Source: Pseudomonas batumici (GTDB taxonomy: Bacteria > Pseudomonadota > Gammaproteobacteria > Pseudomonadales > Pseudomonadaceae). From it: a stretch of 64,000 bases of DNA. The position numbers were made by a program, and so were the translations under genes. The stretch spans positions 310,001 to 374,000 of the forward strand of contig NZ_JXDG01000003.1 in NCBI RefSeq assembly GCF_000820515.1, written 5' to 3'. The notes below the pieces were generated by a model. The model was given only the letters and a program-made list of their open reading frames with translations, made no database searches and had not been told where the DNA came from. Shown piece by piece: positions 25,027-34,555 of the stretch (position 1 is its first letter; every line of letters starts with the position of its first letter).

Positions 25027-26775
25027 ATGAAGAGAAATTATATTGGATTGGCTTGCACGGGGCATGATAATGCGCTGGCCGTTGTAAATAGTCGCGGCGA
25101 AATAGTTTTTGCCGAGGCGACAGAGAGATTTCTTCAGAATAAGAGATCTTATAACTGTATACCGGACAATCCAGTCTTGATTGGAAAAATCATCAAGCAA
25201 TATTGCGAGGCGGATGCAGAGATCGTGATTGCGAAGTCATGGAGTGAGGACGCTGCCGAAATCCTGGAGCAAGAACGCGCAAAGGCCGGTGAACGACTGA
25301 ATCTTGACTATCGCCCTTACTCTTCAGGATTCATAAAATATGACATCGGTGCCTATCAATATGTGCTCAAGTCAGTCACTGATAGTATTCAAAGCTCCGG
25401 TGTAAATCTCAAGTTTTATTGTGAGGCAGTCCTTGGAAAGAAAACCGAGTTTCGCTCATTCAATCATCATCTGACCCACGCGGCTACGGCCTGCTATACC
25501 AGCCCCTATTCTACGGCTGCCTGTATCGTTGTCGATGGCATGGGAGAGGGTATTAGTGTTAGTTGCTATTCATATCGTGATAACAAGATCGAAGAATTGA
25601 AGTTTCCGTCTCAATCAATGCTGGGTAATCTGGCAAAAAGTCTCGGGTTCTTTTATTCACATCTTTGTGGGTGGTGCGGGTTCGATCCATGGGCCGGTGA
25701 GGAATGGAAAGTCATGGGGCTGGCGCCCTATGGAAAGTTCGATCAGGCTATTTATGAGATTCTTCGCGAGCGGATCGCCGTCGACAACGTTGATGTTTAC
25801 TGTCCCGATCCCGACTGGGCGTCGGCATCGAAGCTGCTGAAGTATATCCGTACGCCGGATATGCCTAGCCTCGCCGCAGCGGACCTGGCGCATACGGGGC
25901 AGGTGGTATTTTCTGAAGTGATGACGTCTCTGTTGAATAACCTCTACGATCTGGGTATTTCAGAAAATCTCGTCTTTGGTGGTGGCTGTGCACTTAACTC
26001 CTCTTATAACGGAAAAATTTTGGAGTCTACAAAGTTCAAGAGTGTGCATGTGTTTTCTGCTCCGGGCGATGATGGAAATGCGGTAGGAGCGGCACTGTTG
26101 GCTTATGAGCAGGATAATCCACAACCCGCTCGCAATCGTTCCCTGGCTTCGCCTTATTTAGGATCAACCATCTCCAGGTCATCCTTGGAAAATCTTGTGA
26201 AATATGGAGGCGTCACCAATCTCCAGCACCGACCCGATGATGTTTGCGAAAGAGTGGCTCAACTGTTGAGTCAGGGGAAGATTGTCGGTTGGGTGCAGGG
26301 CCGTGCAGAGTTTGGGCCGCGTTCATTGGGAAACAGGTCTATTCTGGCGGACCCTCGACGCAGCGACATGAAAAACAGTATCAATTCGCGCGTTAAGTTT
26401 CGCGAAGAATTTCGTCCTTTCGCACCCTCGGTTCTAGAGGAGTATGGAGATGAATACTTTATAAATTATCAGGACTCTCCTTATATGGAGAGAACGCTGA
26501 AATTTCGGGAGGGAGTCCGAGGAAAAGTTCCAGCCGTCGTCCATGTTGATGGCACAGGAAGATTGCAAAGCGTGAAAAAAAAATGGAATAACCGGTTTTA
26601 CCGGCTTATTGAGGAGTTCCACAGGTTGACGGATGTTCCGATGGTCCTGAATACGAGTCTCAATGTTATGGGTAAACCCATCATTCACTCGGTAGAAGAT
26701 GCGCTGGCGGTTTTTTATACTAGCGGGCTGGATGTTCTGGTGATTGAAGATTACGTAATAGAAAAAAGCTATTAA
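25027..26775 (+). CDS. batF: O-carbamoyltransferase (NodU/CmcH family)
   Basis: A 582-residue NodU/CmcH-family enzyme that transfers carbamoyl from carbamoyl phosphate, via carbamoyl-adenylate, to a hydroxyl group. Seen: the N-terminal TGHDNALAVV and EATERF start, the metal-site motif FNHHLTHAA, the VVDGMGEG segment, and the C-terminal WVQGRAEFGPRSLGNRS block. Kalimantacin/batumin carries a carbamate, and its cluster encodes such an enzyme directly before the FabI-like resistance gene, which is the arrangement here. The start at ATG 25027 follows CAGGAGGGTAG. The gene is visibly more AT-rich than bat3 or batB, which hints at a separate origin. A 118-base gap precedes batG. Confidence 0.93.
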   Translation: MKRNYIGLACTGHDNALAVVNSRGEIVFAEATERFLQNKRSYNCIPDNPVLIGKIIKQYCEADAEIVIAKSWSEDAAEILEQERAKAGERLNLDYRPYSSGFIKYDIGAYQYVLKSVTDSIQSSGVNLKFYCEAVLGKKTEFRSFNHHLTHAATACYTSPYSTAACIVVDGMGEGISVSCYSYRDNKIEELKFPSQSMLGNLAKSLGFFYSHLCGWCGFDPWAGEEWKVMGLAPYGKFDQAIYEILRERIAVDNVDVYCPDPDWASASKLLKYIRTPDMPSLAAADLAHTGQVVFSEVMTSLLNNLYDLGISENLVFGGGCALNSSYNGKILESTKFKSVHVFSAPGDDGNAVGAALLAYEQDNPQPARNRSLASPYLGSTISRSSLENLVKYGGVTNLQHRPDDVCERVAQLLSQGKIVGWVQGRAEFGPRSLGNRSILADPRRSDMKNSINSRVKFREEFRPFAPSVLEEYGDEYFINYQDSPYMERTLKFREGVRGKVPAVVHVDGTGRLQSVKKKWNNRFYRLIEEFHRLTDVPMVLNTSLNVMGKPIIHSVEDALAVFYTSGLDVLVIEDYVIEKSY

Positions 26776-26893
26776 GTTCGGGTTGCACAGTTTTTGTGCG
26801 GTGCGATTGTGCGCAAATGTGCTTGCCGAAGATTGCCCGTCGTCGGTTGATGGGGCATTCAATACTGTTACTAAAAAGGTGTCTGGTTAAACT

Positions 26894-28084
26894 ATGATTG
26901 TTAATCCAAGAGTTAAAGGGTTCATCTGCACTACTGCGCATCCTGCGGGATGTCGAGCCAATGTTGATGAGCAGATCCGCTTCATACGGGAACAAGCGCC
27001 GATCGCCAATGCACCCAAGCGTGTACTGGTAATCGGGGCATCCACCGGTTATGGGTTGGCATCACGCATCACTGCCGCGTTCGGCTGTAACGCTCGCACC
27101 ATTGGAGTGTTCTTCGAAAAGCCCGCCAGTCGCAATCGAACCGCCAGTGCCGGCTGGTATAACTCGGCGGCATTTCAATGCGCGGCTGACAACGCAGGTC
27201 TGTATGCGAAAAGTATCAACGGAGATGCCTTTTCCGATGCGGTAAAAGAAAAAACCATCGAGATGATCAAGGCTGACCTGGGTCAAATTGATCTGCTGGT
27301 CTACAGCCTGGCGTCGCCACGCCGTCTGCATCCAGTGACAGGTACGCTCCATTCATCTGTCCTGAAACCTATCGGCAAGACGGTAACGCAGATCGGTCTG
27401 GATACTGATCGCGAACTCATCAAGTCATTTACGCTCCAGCCCGCAGTACAGCAGGAGATTGATGATACGGTCGTCGTGATGGGCGCAGACGACTGGGAGC
27501 GTTGGGTTCACCAATTGTCCGAAGCTGGCGTGTTGGCGCCCGGCTGCAAGACTACGGTTTACACCTACATCGGCGAGAAGGTCACGAGAGATATTTACTG
27601 GGACGGCACTATTGGAGCGGCGAAAAAAGACTTGGATCGCGCCGCTGCTATGCTCTCCAGCAATGGAGTCGAGGCTAGCGTCTCGGTACTTAAAGCCGTC
27701 GTTACCCAATCAAGTGCGGCCATCCCTGTCATGCCGCTTTACCTGGCCCTGCTGTTCAAGTTGATGAAGCAGGATGGCTCCCACGAAGGCTGTATCGAGC
27801 AGATCTACAGGCTGTTCAGCGAATGCCTGTATAACACCGATCCTCGTCTGGATGAGGGTGGCCGTAACCGGGTCGATGATCGAGAGACCCGCCATGAAAT
27901 TCAGGCCGAAGTGGAAAAACTGTGGCCCCAGGTGACAACGGAAAATCTCAACTCCATTAGCGACTTTCAGGGTTTCCGTGCCGAGTTCCTGAAGCTGTTC
28001 GGTTTTGGTCTGACGGAGATCGATTACGAGACTGACTTCGATGTCGACGTGAAGATTAACGGGCTCTTGGACCTCACACAGTAA
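26894..28084 (+). CDS. batG: FabV-type trans-2-enoyl-ACP/CoA reductase, probable self-resistance enzyme
   Basis: A 396-residue FabV/TER-family reductase of normal family length. It shows the N-terminal [14 protein letters not shown] segment, the Rossmann motif [13 protein letters not shown], and the family catalytic Tyr-X8-Lys in [10 protein letters not shown]. FabV enzymes reduce enoyl-ACP with NADH in fatty-acid synthesis and resist many FabI inhibitors. Kalimantacin/batumin acts on FabI, and a FabI isoform in its cluster confers self-resistance, so this gene most likely protects the producer rather than building the polyketide. The start at ATG 26894 follows AAAAAGGTG. A 119-base gap with no visible gene precedes batH. 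Confidence 0.92.
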   Translation: MIVNPRVKGFICTTAHPAGCRANVDEQIRFIREQAPIANAPKRVLVIGASTGYGLASRITAAFGCNARTIGVFFEKPASRNRTASAGWYNSAAFQCAADNAGLYAKSINGDAFSDAVKEKTIEMIKADLGQIDLLVYSLASPRRLHPVTGTLHSSVLKPIGKTVTQIGLDTDRELIKSFTLQPAVQQEIDDTVVVMGADDWERWVHQLSEAGVLAPGCKTTVYTYIGEKVTRDIYWDGTIGAAKKDLDRAAAMLSSNGVEASVSVLKAVVTQSSAAIPVMPLYLALLFKLMKQDGSHEGCIEQIYRLFSECLYNTDPRLDEGGRNRVDDRETRHEIQAEVEKLWPQVTTENLNSISDFQGFRAEFLKLFGFGLTEIDYETDFDVDVKINGLLDLTQ

Positions 28085-28203
28085 GAACATGAAGGGTGCG
28101 GGCTGTCGATCATTGGACCCATCGAACGGCCCGCAGCAGATGGATTTGCATGCGCTACGCCGCTTCGAATCGAATCGACCTATTACGAAATTGAGGGAGA
28201 GTA

Positions 28204-29169
28204 ATGTCGACAGTCGCAACAGTGTTCATGTTTTCCGGACAGGGTTCGCAGTACTACGGAATGGGTCGGGAGTTGTTTGCTCGACAAGGGGATTTTCGTG
28301 ATGCAATGGTCAGCATGGACGACGTTTTTCGTCAGTTGTCCGGTCATTCGGTCATCGAGATGCTCTATGAAGGCGGCCGGGGTAAAGGAGAGACCTTTGA
28401 CAGGACGCTATTCTCCAGTGCGGCGATATTCATGGTTGAATACGCGTTGGCGCAAGCGCTGATACGCGCCGGCGTAGTACCAGACATAACGTTGGGTGCC
28501 AGTGCCGGATCATTTGCTGCAGCCGCTGTGGCGGGCTTCATCGACGTCGAAGACGCCCTCGCAGCGGTGGTCATGCAAGCCGGTATTTTCGAGAAGCATT
28601 GCGAGCCAGGAGGGATGCTTGCCATCCTGGCCGAACCTGAACTTTACACCCAGAGACAGCTGGAGAGCGTCTGTGAAGTGGCCGCGGTCAATTTCTCGTC
28701 GCATTTCGTGGTGTCCGCGCTACAACCCGCGCTTATCGGGATCAGGGATGAACTGAGAAGGCTGGACATCATCTGCGAGCCATTGCCTGTCTCGTATGCC
28801 TTTCATTCGAAATGGATCGATTGCGCAAGAGCGCCTCATGAGGCGTTAATGCGGACCGTTCGATTTAGGCCGGGAACGCTGCCGTTGATGTGCTGCGATC
28901 AAGCCGATTTAATGGTCAACCTTCCTGAAAACTACTTTTGGCATGCCGCACGACATCCGATCAGATTTCGAGAGGCGATTTCAAACCTCGAGCGACGAAG
29001 TGCCTGGCGCTACATCGATGTGGGGCCTGCGGGTACGCTTGCTACGTTTCTGAAATACGGACTGCCGGTTGCATCGACTTCCGAAGTGCACAGTGTTCTG
29101 ACCCCTTACGGTCACGACGTACGCAATTTCAATGCATTACTGACGCGCATAGGTGTCGCGGCATGCTGA
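28204..29169 (+). CDS. batH: Acyltransferase-like acyl hydrolase (trans-acting)
   Basis: A 321-residue AT-fold protein with FSGQGSQYYGMG at the N-terminus and the catalytic His in YAFHSKW. The nucleophile motif is GASAGSF rather than the GHSLGE of true malonyltransferases such as the next AT gene. In trans-AT clusters with two AT genes, the variant one is often a proofreading acyl hydrolase that frees stalled acyl chains from ACPs (PedC type). I infer that role here from the motif; malonyl loading cannot be excluded. It overlaps the PPTase start by 7 bases. Confidence 0.82.
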   Translation: MSTVATVFMFSGQGSQYYGMGRELFARQGDFRDAMVSMDDVFRQLSGHSVIEMLYEGGRGKGETFDRTLFSSAAIFMVEYALAQALIRAGVVPDITLGASAGSFAAAAVAGFIDVEDALAAVVMQAGIFEKHCEPGGMLAILAEPELYTQRQLESVCEVAAVNFSSHFVVSALQPALIGIRDELRRLDIICEPLPVSYAFHSKWIDCARAPHEALMRTVRFRPGTLPLMCCDQADLMVNLPENYFWHAARHPIRFREAISNLERRSAWRYIDVGPAGTLATFLKYGLPVASTSEVHSVLTPYGHDVRNFNALLTRIGVAAC

Positions 29170-29960
29170 ACCAACTCGGCACTGGCGCAATTCACTTGTG
29201 GCTTGCGTTGTATGAGCTTATTGATGATGAGCGGCTGCTCAACGCGTACCGGGAGCTGTTGAGTCGTGCCGAAAGAGAACAGGAACGACGCTTCCAATTT
29301 ACTTCGGATCGACGCCGCTATCTTGTTACCCGAGCGCTTGTGCGCATCGTGCTGTCACGTTACTTGCCGGTCTTGCCCAAGGACTGGTTGTTTTGCACGA
29401 ACGCCTATGGAAGACCGCAAGCAGTGAACGTCGAGGCACGGCAGGCGCAGCTATCTTTTAATATCTCACATACACACGGTCTGATCGCCATGGGCGTTAC
29501 CCGTTATCGCCTGTTAGGTCTGGATGTGGAGAACGTCAATGGGCCAGCGTTTTGCTCCGGGATCGTCGATCGGTATTTTGCCGCGGACGAGGTGCTGGCT
29601 TTCTATCGCGTGCCGCCCGAACAACGCCGGGACCGGTACTTTGAATATTGGACGTTCAAGGAGTCCTACATCAAGGCGAGGGGCATGGGCTTATCTATCC
29701 CCCTAGACAAGTTCAGTTTTGATTATCCGCACCAGCGAGGTGTCAGGATTACCATCGATCCCGTACTGGCTGACCATGCCGAGCGATGGCAGTTCTGGCA
29801 GTTTCGCCCGTCAACGGAGTATCTGATGGCGGTCTGCATTGAACGCAAGCGCTTTGATAGACCCGAATTCATCATCAGGAAAATCATTCCCGGCTCAACG
29901 GAGGAACTGTTGGCGCCGGTCTTTTCGCGCAGCTCTGAAGAGCAGCTCGTTTTCAGTTAG
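29163..29960 (+). CDS. batI: 4'-phosphopantetheinyl transferase (Sfp type)
   Basis: A 265-residue Sfp-type PPTase that converts apo-ACPs to holo form using CoA. The metal-binding and catalytic signatures are LGLDVEN and FEYWTFKESYIKARG, and FNISHTHGL matches the family's conserved S-H segment. An in-frame extension upstream to 28938 exists, but ATG 29163 is chosen because it begins inside the end of batH and gives normal Sfp length. Presence inside the cluster means the many ACPs of Bat2/Bat3, and perhaps the ACP of the neighbouring lipid operon, can be activated locally. Confidence 0.9.
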   Translation: MLNQLGTGAIHLWLALYELIDDERLLNAYRELLSRAEREQERRFQFTSDRRRYLVTRALVRIVLSRYLPVLPKDWLFCTNAYGRPQAVNVEARQAQLSFNISHTHGLIAMGVTRYRLLGLDVENVNGPAFCSGIVDRYFAADEVLAFYRVPPEQRRDRYFEYWTFKESYIKARGMGLSIPLDKFSFDYPHQRGVRITIDPVLADHAERWQFWQFRPSTEYLMAVCIERKRFDRPEFIIRKIIPGSTEELLAPVFSRSSEEQLVFS

Positions 29961-29987
29961 CCAAGTATATCTATAGGGAGATAGTAG

Positions 29988-30854
29988 ATGATTGCATTCG
30001 TCTTTCCGGGACAGGGTTCTCAGGTCCGTGGCATGGGGAAAGGGCTTTTCGACGAAGTCCAGGAATATGCACGTATCGAAGAACAGGTCGACAGCCTACT
30101 GGGATACTCGATGCGTAAATTGTGTCTGGAAGATCCGGAAAACCTACTCAAGGAGACACAATACACACAGCCCAGCCTGTACGTTGTTAACGCGTTGCAT
30201 TACTACAAAGCCGTCGAGCAGGGTTGTTATCCTGATTTCGTCGCGGGGCACAGCCTGGGTGAATACAATGCGCTTCTTGCGGCAGGCGTATTCGATTTTC
30301 TGACGGGGTTGCGACTTGTCCAGCAGCGGGGCGAGCTTATGGCCCAGGCGAAAAGTGGCAGCATGGGGGCGGTGATCGGCCTCAGCACGTCCAGAATCGG
30401 TCAGGTTCTAAGAGTTAATGACCTGACAACGATCGATGTCGCCAATTTCAATTCTCCGACCCAGACCGTCATTTCCGGGCCGAAAGAAGACATCATGCGC
30501 GTGGGCCCGCTTTTCGAAAGTGCAGGTGCACGCCTCTACATGCCTCTGCAAGTCAGCGCCGCCTTCCACTCGCGTTATGTCGCCCCAGCCGCCGATGCGT
30601 TTGCCGATGCGCTGGCGTCGTTGCCGTTTGCCGCCCCTAGAATTCCAGTCATCGCTAATGTAACCGCGCAGCCATATCCAACTGATACGTCTCAGATCAA
30701 GTCTCTATTGGTCCGTCAGATTAAAAGTCCGGTGAAATGGACGCAGAGCATTCGCTATCTGTTGAGTCAGGGCGTTTCAGAGTTCAAAGAGCTGGGGCCG
30801 GGTAATGTGTTGACCCGCCTCGTGCAACAGATACAACAAGAAAAAGACGACTGA
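29988..30854 (+). CDS. batJ: Malonyl-CoA:ACP acyltransferase (trans-AT)
   Basis: A 288-residue FabD-like malonyltransferase: FPGQGSQVRGMG, GHSLGEYNALL with the catalytic Ser, and the catalytic His in SAAFHSRYV. It would supply malonyl units in trans to all the AT-less modules of Bat2 and Bat3. The start at ATG 29988 follows AGGGAGATAGTAG. It is separated by a few bases from the enoyl-reductase gene, and both are read together. Confidence 0.93.
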   Translation: MIAFVFPGQGSQVRGMGKGLFDEVQEYARIEEQVDSLLGYSMRKLCLEDPENLLKETQYTQPSLYVVNALHYYKAVEQGCYPDFVAGHSLGEYNALLAAGVFDFLTGLRLVQQRGELMAQAKSGSMGAVIGLSTSRIGQVLRVNDLTTIDVANFNSPTQTVISGPKEDIMRVGPLFESAGARLYMPLQVSAAFHSRYVAPAADAFADALASLPFAAPRIPVIANVTAQPYPTDTSQIKSLLVRQIKSPVKWTQSIRYLLSQGVSEFKELGPGNVLTRLVQQIQQEKDD

Positions 30855-30902
30855 ATCCGGTTGTCATCGGAGCTTATGCAGGGAAGCAAGGGAATGATGC
30901 CT

Positions 30903-32270
30903 ATGGCTACCATTACGGCAGAGACGCTGGGAAATGCTCAGTTCAAACGGGACTATGGTTTGCGTTATGCCTATCTGGGCGGTGCCTTATACAAAGGCAT
31001 TGCCTCGAAGGAATTAGTGGTAGCAATGGGGAACTCCGGGATGATGGCGTATCTGGGGACGGGCGGCATGTGTTTCGAGGAAATCGAAGCGTCGATCAGA
31101 TTCATTCAGTCTCAGCTTTCGAGTGGACAGCCGTACGGCATGAATCTGATCTGCCACCTCGAGAAACCGGACCTTGAGGAGCAGACGGTGGAGTTGTTTA
31201 TCCGGCACGGCGTTCCATTTATCGAGTGTGCTGCATTTTTGCATATGACGCCGAGCCTGGTTCGGTGTCGGCTTTCGGGGTTGAGACGCTCGGCCGTCGG
31301 CGAGATTGAGCGTCCACGTCGAATGCTTGCCAAAGTCTCCAGGCCTGAGGTGGCGGCCGCATTCATGCGGCCCGCACCAGAGGCGATCGTTCGCCAGTTG
31401 CTCGAGGAAGGTAAGGTCACGCCCTACGAAGCCGAGCTGAGTCAGTCAATTCCCATGGCGGACGAAGTCTGCGTTGAAGCCGATTCCGGAGGTCACACCG
31501 ATCAAGGTGTCGCTTATGCGCTGATGCCCGCGATGTTCGCGTTGCGCGACGAGATGATGGCGCAGTATTGCTACGATAAACCCATTTGTGTGGGGGCTGC
31601 GGGTGGTATCGGCACTCCACATGCTGCTGCTGCAGCCTTCACTATGGGCGCGGATTTCATTCTGACTGGCTCGATAAATCAATGTACTGTCGAAGCCCGC
31701 ACGAGCGATGCCGTCAAAGATCTGCTCCAGGATCTCAATGTGCAGGATACCGACTATGCGCCGGCCGGCGACATGTTCGAGATAGGCGCTCGCGTTCAGG
31801 TCGCTAAACGTGGACTCTTCTTCGCCGCCCGAGCCAACAAGCTGTTCGAGCTGTATCAGCGACACAATTCTCTGGAGGAAATCGATCCGAAGGTGCGCCA
31901 ACGAATAGAGGAGCGTTACTTCAGGCGCTCGTTCGATGAGGTGTGGGCAGAAACCCGGAATTACTACCTGAGAACAGAGCCCGCCAAAGTCGCGGACCTC
32001 GAAAGCAATCCCAAACAGAAGATGGCGTTGATCTTCCGATGGTACTTCGTCCACTCCACGCGTCTTGCCCTGAGCGGCAATGAGGATCAGAAAGTCGATT
32101 ATCAGGTCCACTGCGGTCCGGCGATGGGCGCCTTCAATCAGTGGGTCAAGGGAACTGAATTGCAATCGTGGCGAAACCGTTATGTTGCCAAGATCGGAAT
32201 TCACCTGATGCAGGAAACAGCTCGGCTTCTAAATGCGCGCTTTGTGTCCATGTCGGGTTATCTGGCGTAA
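30903..32270 (+). CDS. batK: Trans-acting FMN enoyl reductase (PfaD/PksE family)
   Basis: An FMN-dependent TIM-barrel enoyl reductase of the PfaD/nitronate-monooxygenase-like family. Segments GLRYAYLGGALYKGIASKEL at the start, ADSGGHTDQG, and VGAAGGIGTPHAAAAAF form the flavin site. It reduces specific alpha,beta-double bonds on the PKS in trans, as the modules lack ER domains. The frame is open from TTG 30861 and has ATGs at 30876, 30894, 30897 and 30903; I prefer 30903 because AAGGGA at 30888-30893 is 9 bases upstream, but the choice is uncertain. It overlaps the open frame of the next gene. Confidence 0.9.
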   Translation: MATITAETLGNAQFKRDYGLRYAYLGGALYKGIASKELVVAMGNSGMMAYLGTGGMCFEEIEASIRFIQSQLSSGQPYGMNLICHLEKPDLEEQTVELFIRHGVPFIECAAFLHMTPSLVRCRLSGLRRSAVGEIERPRRMLAKVSRPEVAAAFMRPAPEAIVRQLLEEGKVTPYEAELSQSIPMADEVCVEADSGGHTDQGVAYALMPAMFALRDEMMAQYCYDKPICVGAAGGIGTPHAAAAAFTMGADFILTGSINQCTVEARTSDAVKDLLQDLNVQDTDYAPAGDMFEIGARVQVAKRGLFFAARANKLFELYQRHNSLEEIDPKVRQRIEERYFRRSFDEVWAETRNYYLRTEPAKVADLESNPKQKMALIFRWYFVHSTRLALSGNEDQKVDYQVHCGPAMGAFNQWVKGTELQSWRNRYVAKIGIHLMQETARLLNARFVSMSGYLA

Positions 32271-32319
32271 AAAACGCGTCCCGTTAGTCGCTTTCCTTAA
32301 CTACATGCCGAGAGATTAC

Positions 32320-34485
32320 ATGACAGCTCCAGAAGTACTTGGGACGGCGCCACACGCCGAATCGCCGACTCTCCCACGGATTACGTTCGATCCGGCATTG
32401 CTGGATGATCCATCGATACCGGAGTCAATCGACGCAGCCATGATCGATGGCCTCAAGCGACATTTACAGGGCTACAGTGCTCATCGCGCTCCGACCAACA
32501 GCCTGGCGCGGATTGAGGATGAGGTGTGGATGGACGCTTGGGACAGCGCGTTGTCCGCTGTACAGGGAGCCAGGGTGCTGTTGCGTGGCAGCGAGCTGGG
32601 CTTGTTCGCCTTACGCGCGGTCGGGCATGGCGCCGTCCACGCTCTGGCCGTCGAGAGCTCGCCGTTCAATGCCCGAATCGCGATGGGCATCGTGCATAAA
32701 CACTTTCTGAAGCAGTGGCATACAGTGCACGGTTCAGACATTCAGCGATGGTCCGAAGACGAGCGACGCGCATCTTTTGAGTCGTACGCTGACACGGTTG
32801 ATATAGTGTCTACGCAGAGTGAGCGACTGGCGGATGCAGCATGTGATTATTTCGTGTTTCCCGCTATCGACCATTCGCTCTTGGGTACCGGAATCGTGAA
32901 GGCTGTTCGTCAACATCGAGGGCAAGGACTGGCCGCCGACGCCCGAATCTTGCCAGCCAAAGCAACGGTTTTTGCGATGGCCATACAGTGGGCCTACCCG
33001 GCGACGCAGTATCAATTGCCGCCTATGAACCAGTTTCGCTGGAGTCTCTATCCGCAGGCGTTGAACCTGTCCTCGGAAAACTGGATAGCCCTCACCGATC
33101 CGGTGCGGGTTGGTGAAATCAATTTTGAGGATTTTGTCGAGGGAACCTGGGACGTCGAGCTTCCTGTCATCAAAGAAGGCACCGTCGATGCGATTATCTA
33201 TTGGTTTAATCTGGAACTCGGAAACGCGCAGATCGACAATGCCCCCGGCAGCGCACTGAAGTGCATAAAGCCAGCGGTGCAATATACAGATCCGATTGAA
33301 GGGGTAAAACCCGGTCAGTCGCTCGCTATCCGTGCTCACGTCAAGGAAGACCGGCTGTATCTTCAGACTCAACCAGCCGCGACGCAGCTCAGGGCACAGA
33401 GTTTACCTTCCTGGTACCTGCCGATGCTACTGGACCGGCGCCGTAACCATGCCTATTGCGCATCATTGGAACGAGCGATTGCCTCCCGACCTCCAGAGCT
33501 CGTGCTGGATATTGGTGCTGGATGCGGTCTGCTCTCGATGATGGCGGCAGGGGCGAGGGCGGCTCAAGTTGTGGGCTGCGAGGTCAATCCGGATATTTGT
33601 AGCGCTGGCCATGAAGTGATTGGCCTGAACCGGCTAGGTGAAAATATTACGCTCATTAATAAGGATTGTCGGGACCTGAAGATTCCAGAAGATTTGGCCC
33701 GGCGTGCAGATCTCGCAGTGTTCGAGTTGTTTGATTGCAGTCTGATCGGTGAGGGCGTGTTGCATTTCCTTGCTCATGCGCGGGAGCATCTGCTTACCGA
33801 AAACGCGTGTTATCTGCCGATGGCGGCACGGATTCGGGCGATGGTGATTGAGTATCGGCTTGAGCATATCTGGGGCATTGACGTTAATTTGCTCAATCCT
33901 TATCGATTCTCGCCGTCCTTTATCAATGTGGATGCGAGCACATTGCCTTATCGCAGGCTGACCGAACCGGTCGATCTGTTCGCCTTCGATTTTTCCACGG
34001 CGACTGCTAAGGCGGACGAAAAGGCGTTGCTTGTTCCCTCTATCGCGGCAGGTACGGCGGGTGCCGTAATGTTCTGGTTCGATCTGCAGCTAGACGGGAC
34101 CACCTGGATCTCGAATGGGCCGGACGCAAGCGATTCGTTGCATTGGAAACAGGGTTTGCAATTTTTGCCGGAGATCAGTGTTGACAGCAACTTGGAGCTG
34201 CCGTTGATCGCGAGTCATGATGGTAGCAGGCTGAGTTTCCAATGGAAGCAGAGTGCAATACCCAAGGAGGCATGGTCGACACTGCCGCGGCTGGATCCGC
34301 GCATGCTGGCCGCTGCCAAAGAGCTTGAGCAACAAACCTGTGGGCTGCTGCAACACTGCACGCAAGATACCGACGAATACCTGAAAGTTGCAGAGCTCGC
34401 GAAGCGTTTTGCAGTTGAGCCGGCCGCTCATGATCTCGACCCCGTTGTGGCACAAAATTTTGCGGCAATTTTTCTGAATAATTAG
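32320..34485 (+). CDS. batL: PRMT-like double-domain SAM methyltransferase
   Basis: About 720 residues from ATG 32320 (GAGAG spaced 7 bases upstream; the frame is open back to 32233 inside batK). Two tandem methyltransferase-like halves are visible. The second keeps the SAM motif LVLDIGAGCGLLSMMAA and an acidic loop FELFDCSLIGEG, resembling the double-E loop of protein arginine methyltransferases. The first half has a degenerate equivalent (GARVLLRGSELGLFALRAVG). This layout recalls PRMT7-type tandem enzymes. Its substrate in polyketide biosynthesis is unclear: it could methylate the product, or an enzyme of the pathway. It lies between the ER and SDR genes as expected for batL. Confidence 0.75.
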   Translation: MTAPEVLGTAPHAESPTLPRITFDPALLDDPSIPESIDAAMIDGLKRHLQGYSAHRAPTNSLARIEDEVWMDAWDSALSAVQGARVLLRGSELGLFALRAVGHGAVHALAVESSPFNARIAMGIVHKHFLKQWHTVHGSDIQRWSEDERRASFESYADTVDIVSTQSERLADAACDYFVFPAIDHSLLGTGIVKAVRQHRGQGLAADARILPAKATVFAMAIQWAYPATQYQLPPMNQFRWSLYPQALNLSSENWIALTDPVRVGEINFEDFVEGTWDVELPVIKEGTVDAIIYWFNLELGNAQIDNAPGSALKCIKPAVQYTDPIEGVKPGQSLAIRAHVKEDRLYLQTQPAATQLRAQSLPSWYLPMLLDRRRNHAYCASLERAIASRPPELVLDIGAGCGLLSMMAAGARAAQVVGCEVNPDICSAGHEVIGLNRLGENITLINKDCRDLKIPEDLARRADLAVFELFDCSLIGEGVLHFLAHAREHLLTENACYLPMAARIRAMVIEYRLEHIWGIDVNLLNPYRFSPSFINVDASTLPYRRLTEPVDLFAFDFSTATAKADEKALLVPSIAAGTAGAVMFWFDLQLDGTTWISNGPDASDSLHWKQGLQFLPEISVDSNLELPLIASHDGSRLSFQWKQSAIPKEAWSTLPRLDPRMLAAAKELEQQTCGLLQHCTQDTDEYLKVAELAKRFAVEPAAHDLDPVVAQNFAAIFLNN

Positions 34486-34555
34486 CCAACGATGTTGCAC
34501 TCCGTGGTGGGTAAGTATGTCTCGGCTGTTTGACTGGGTGTTCTATGGAGTGGGT

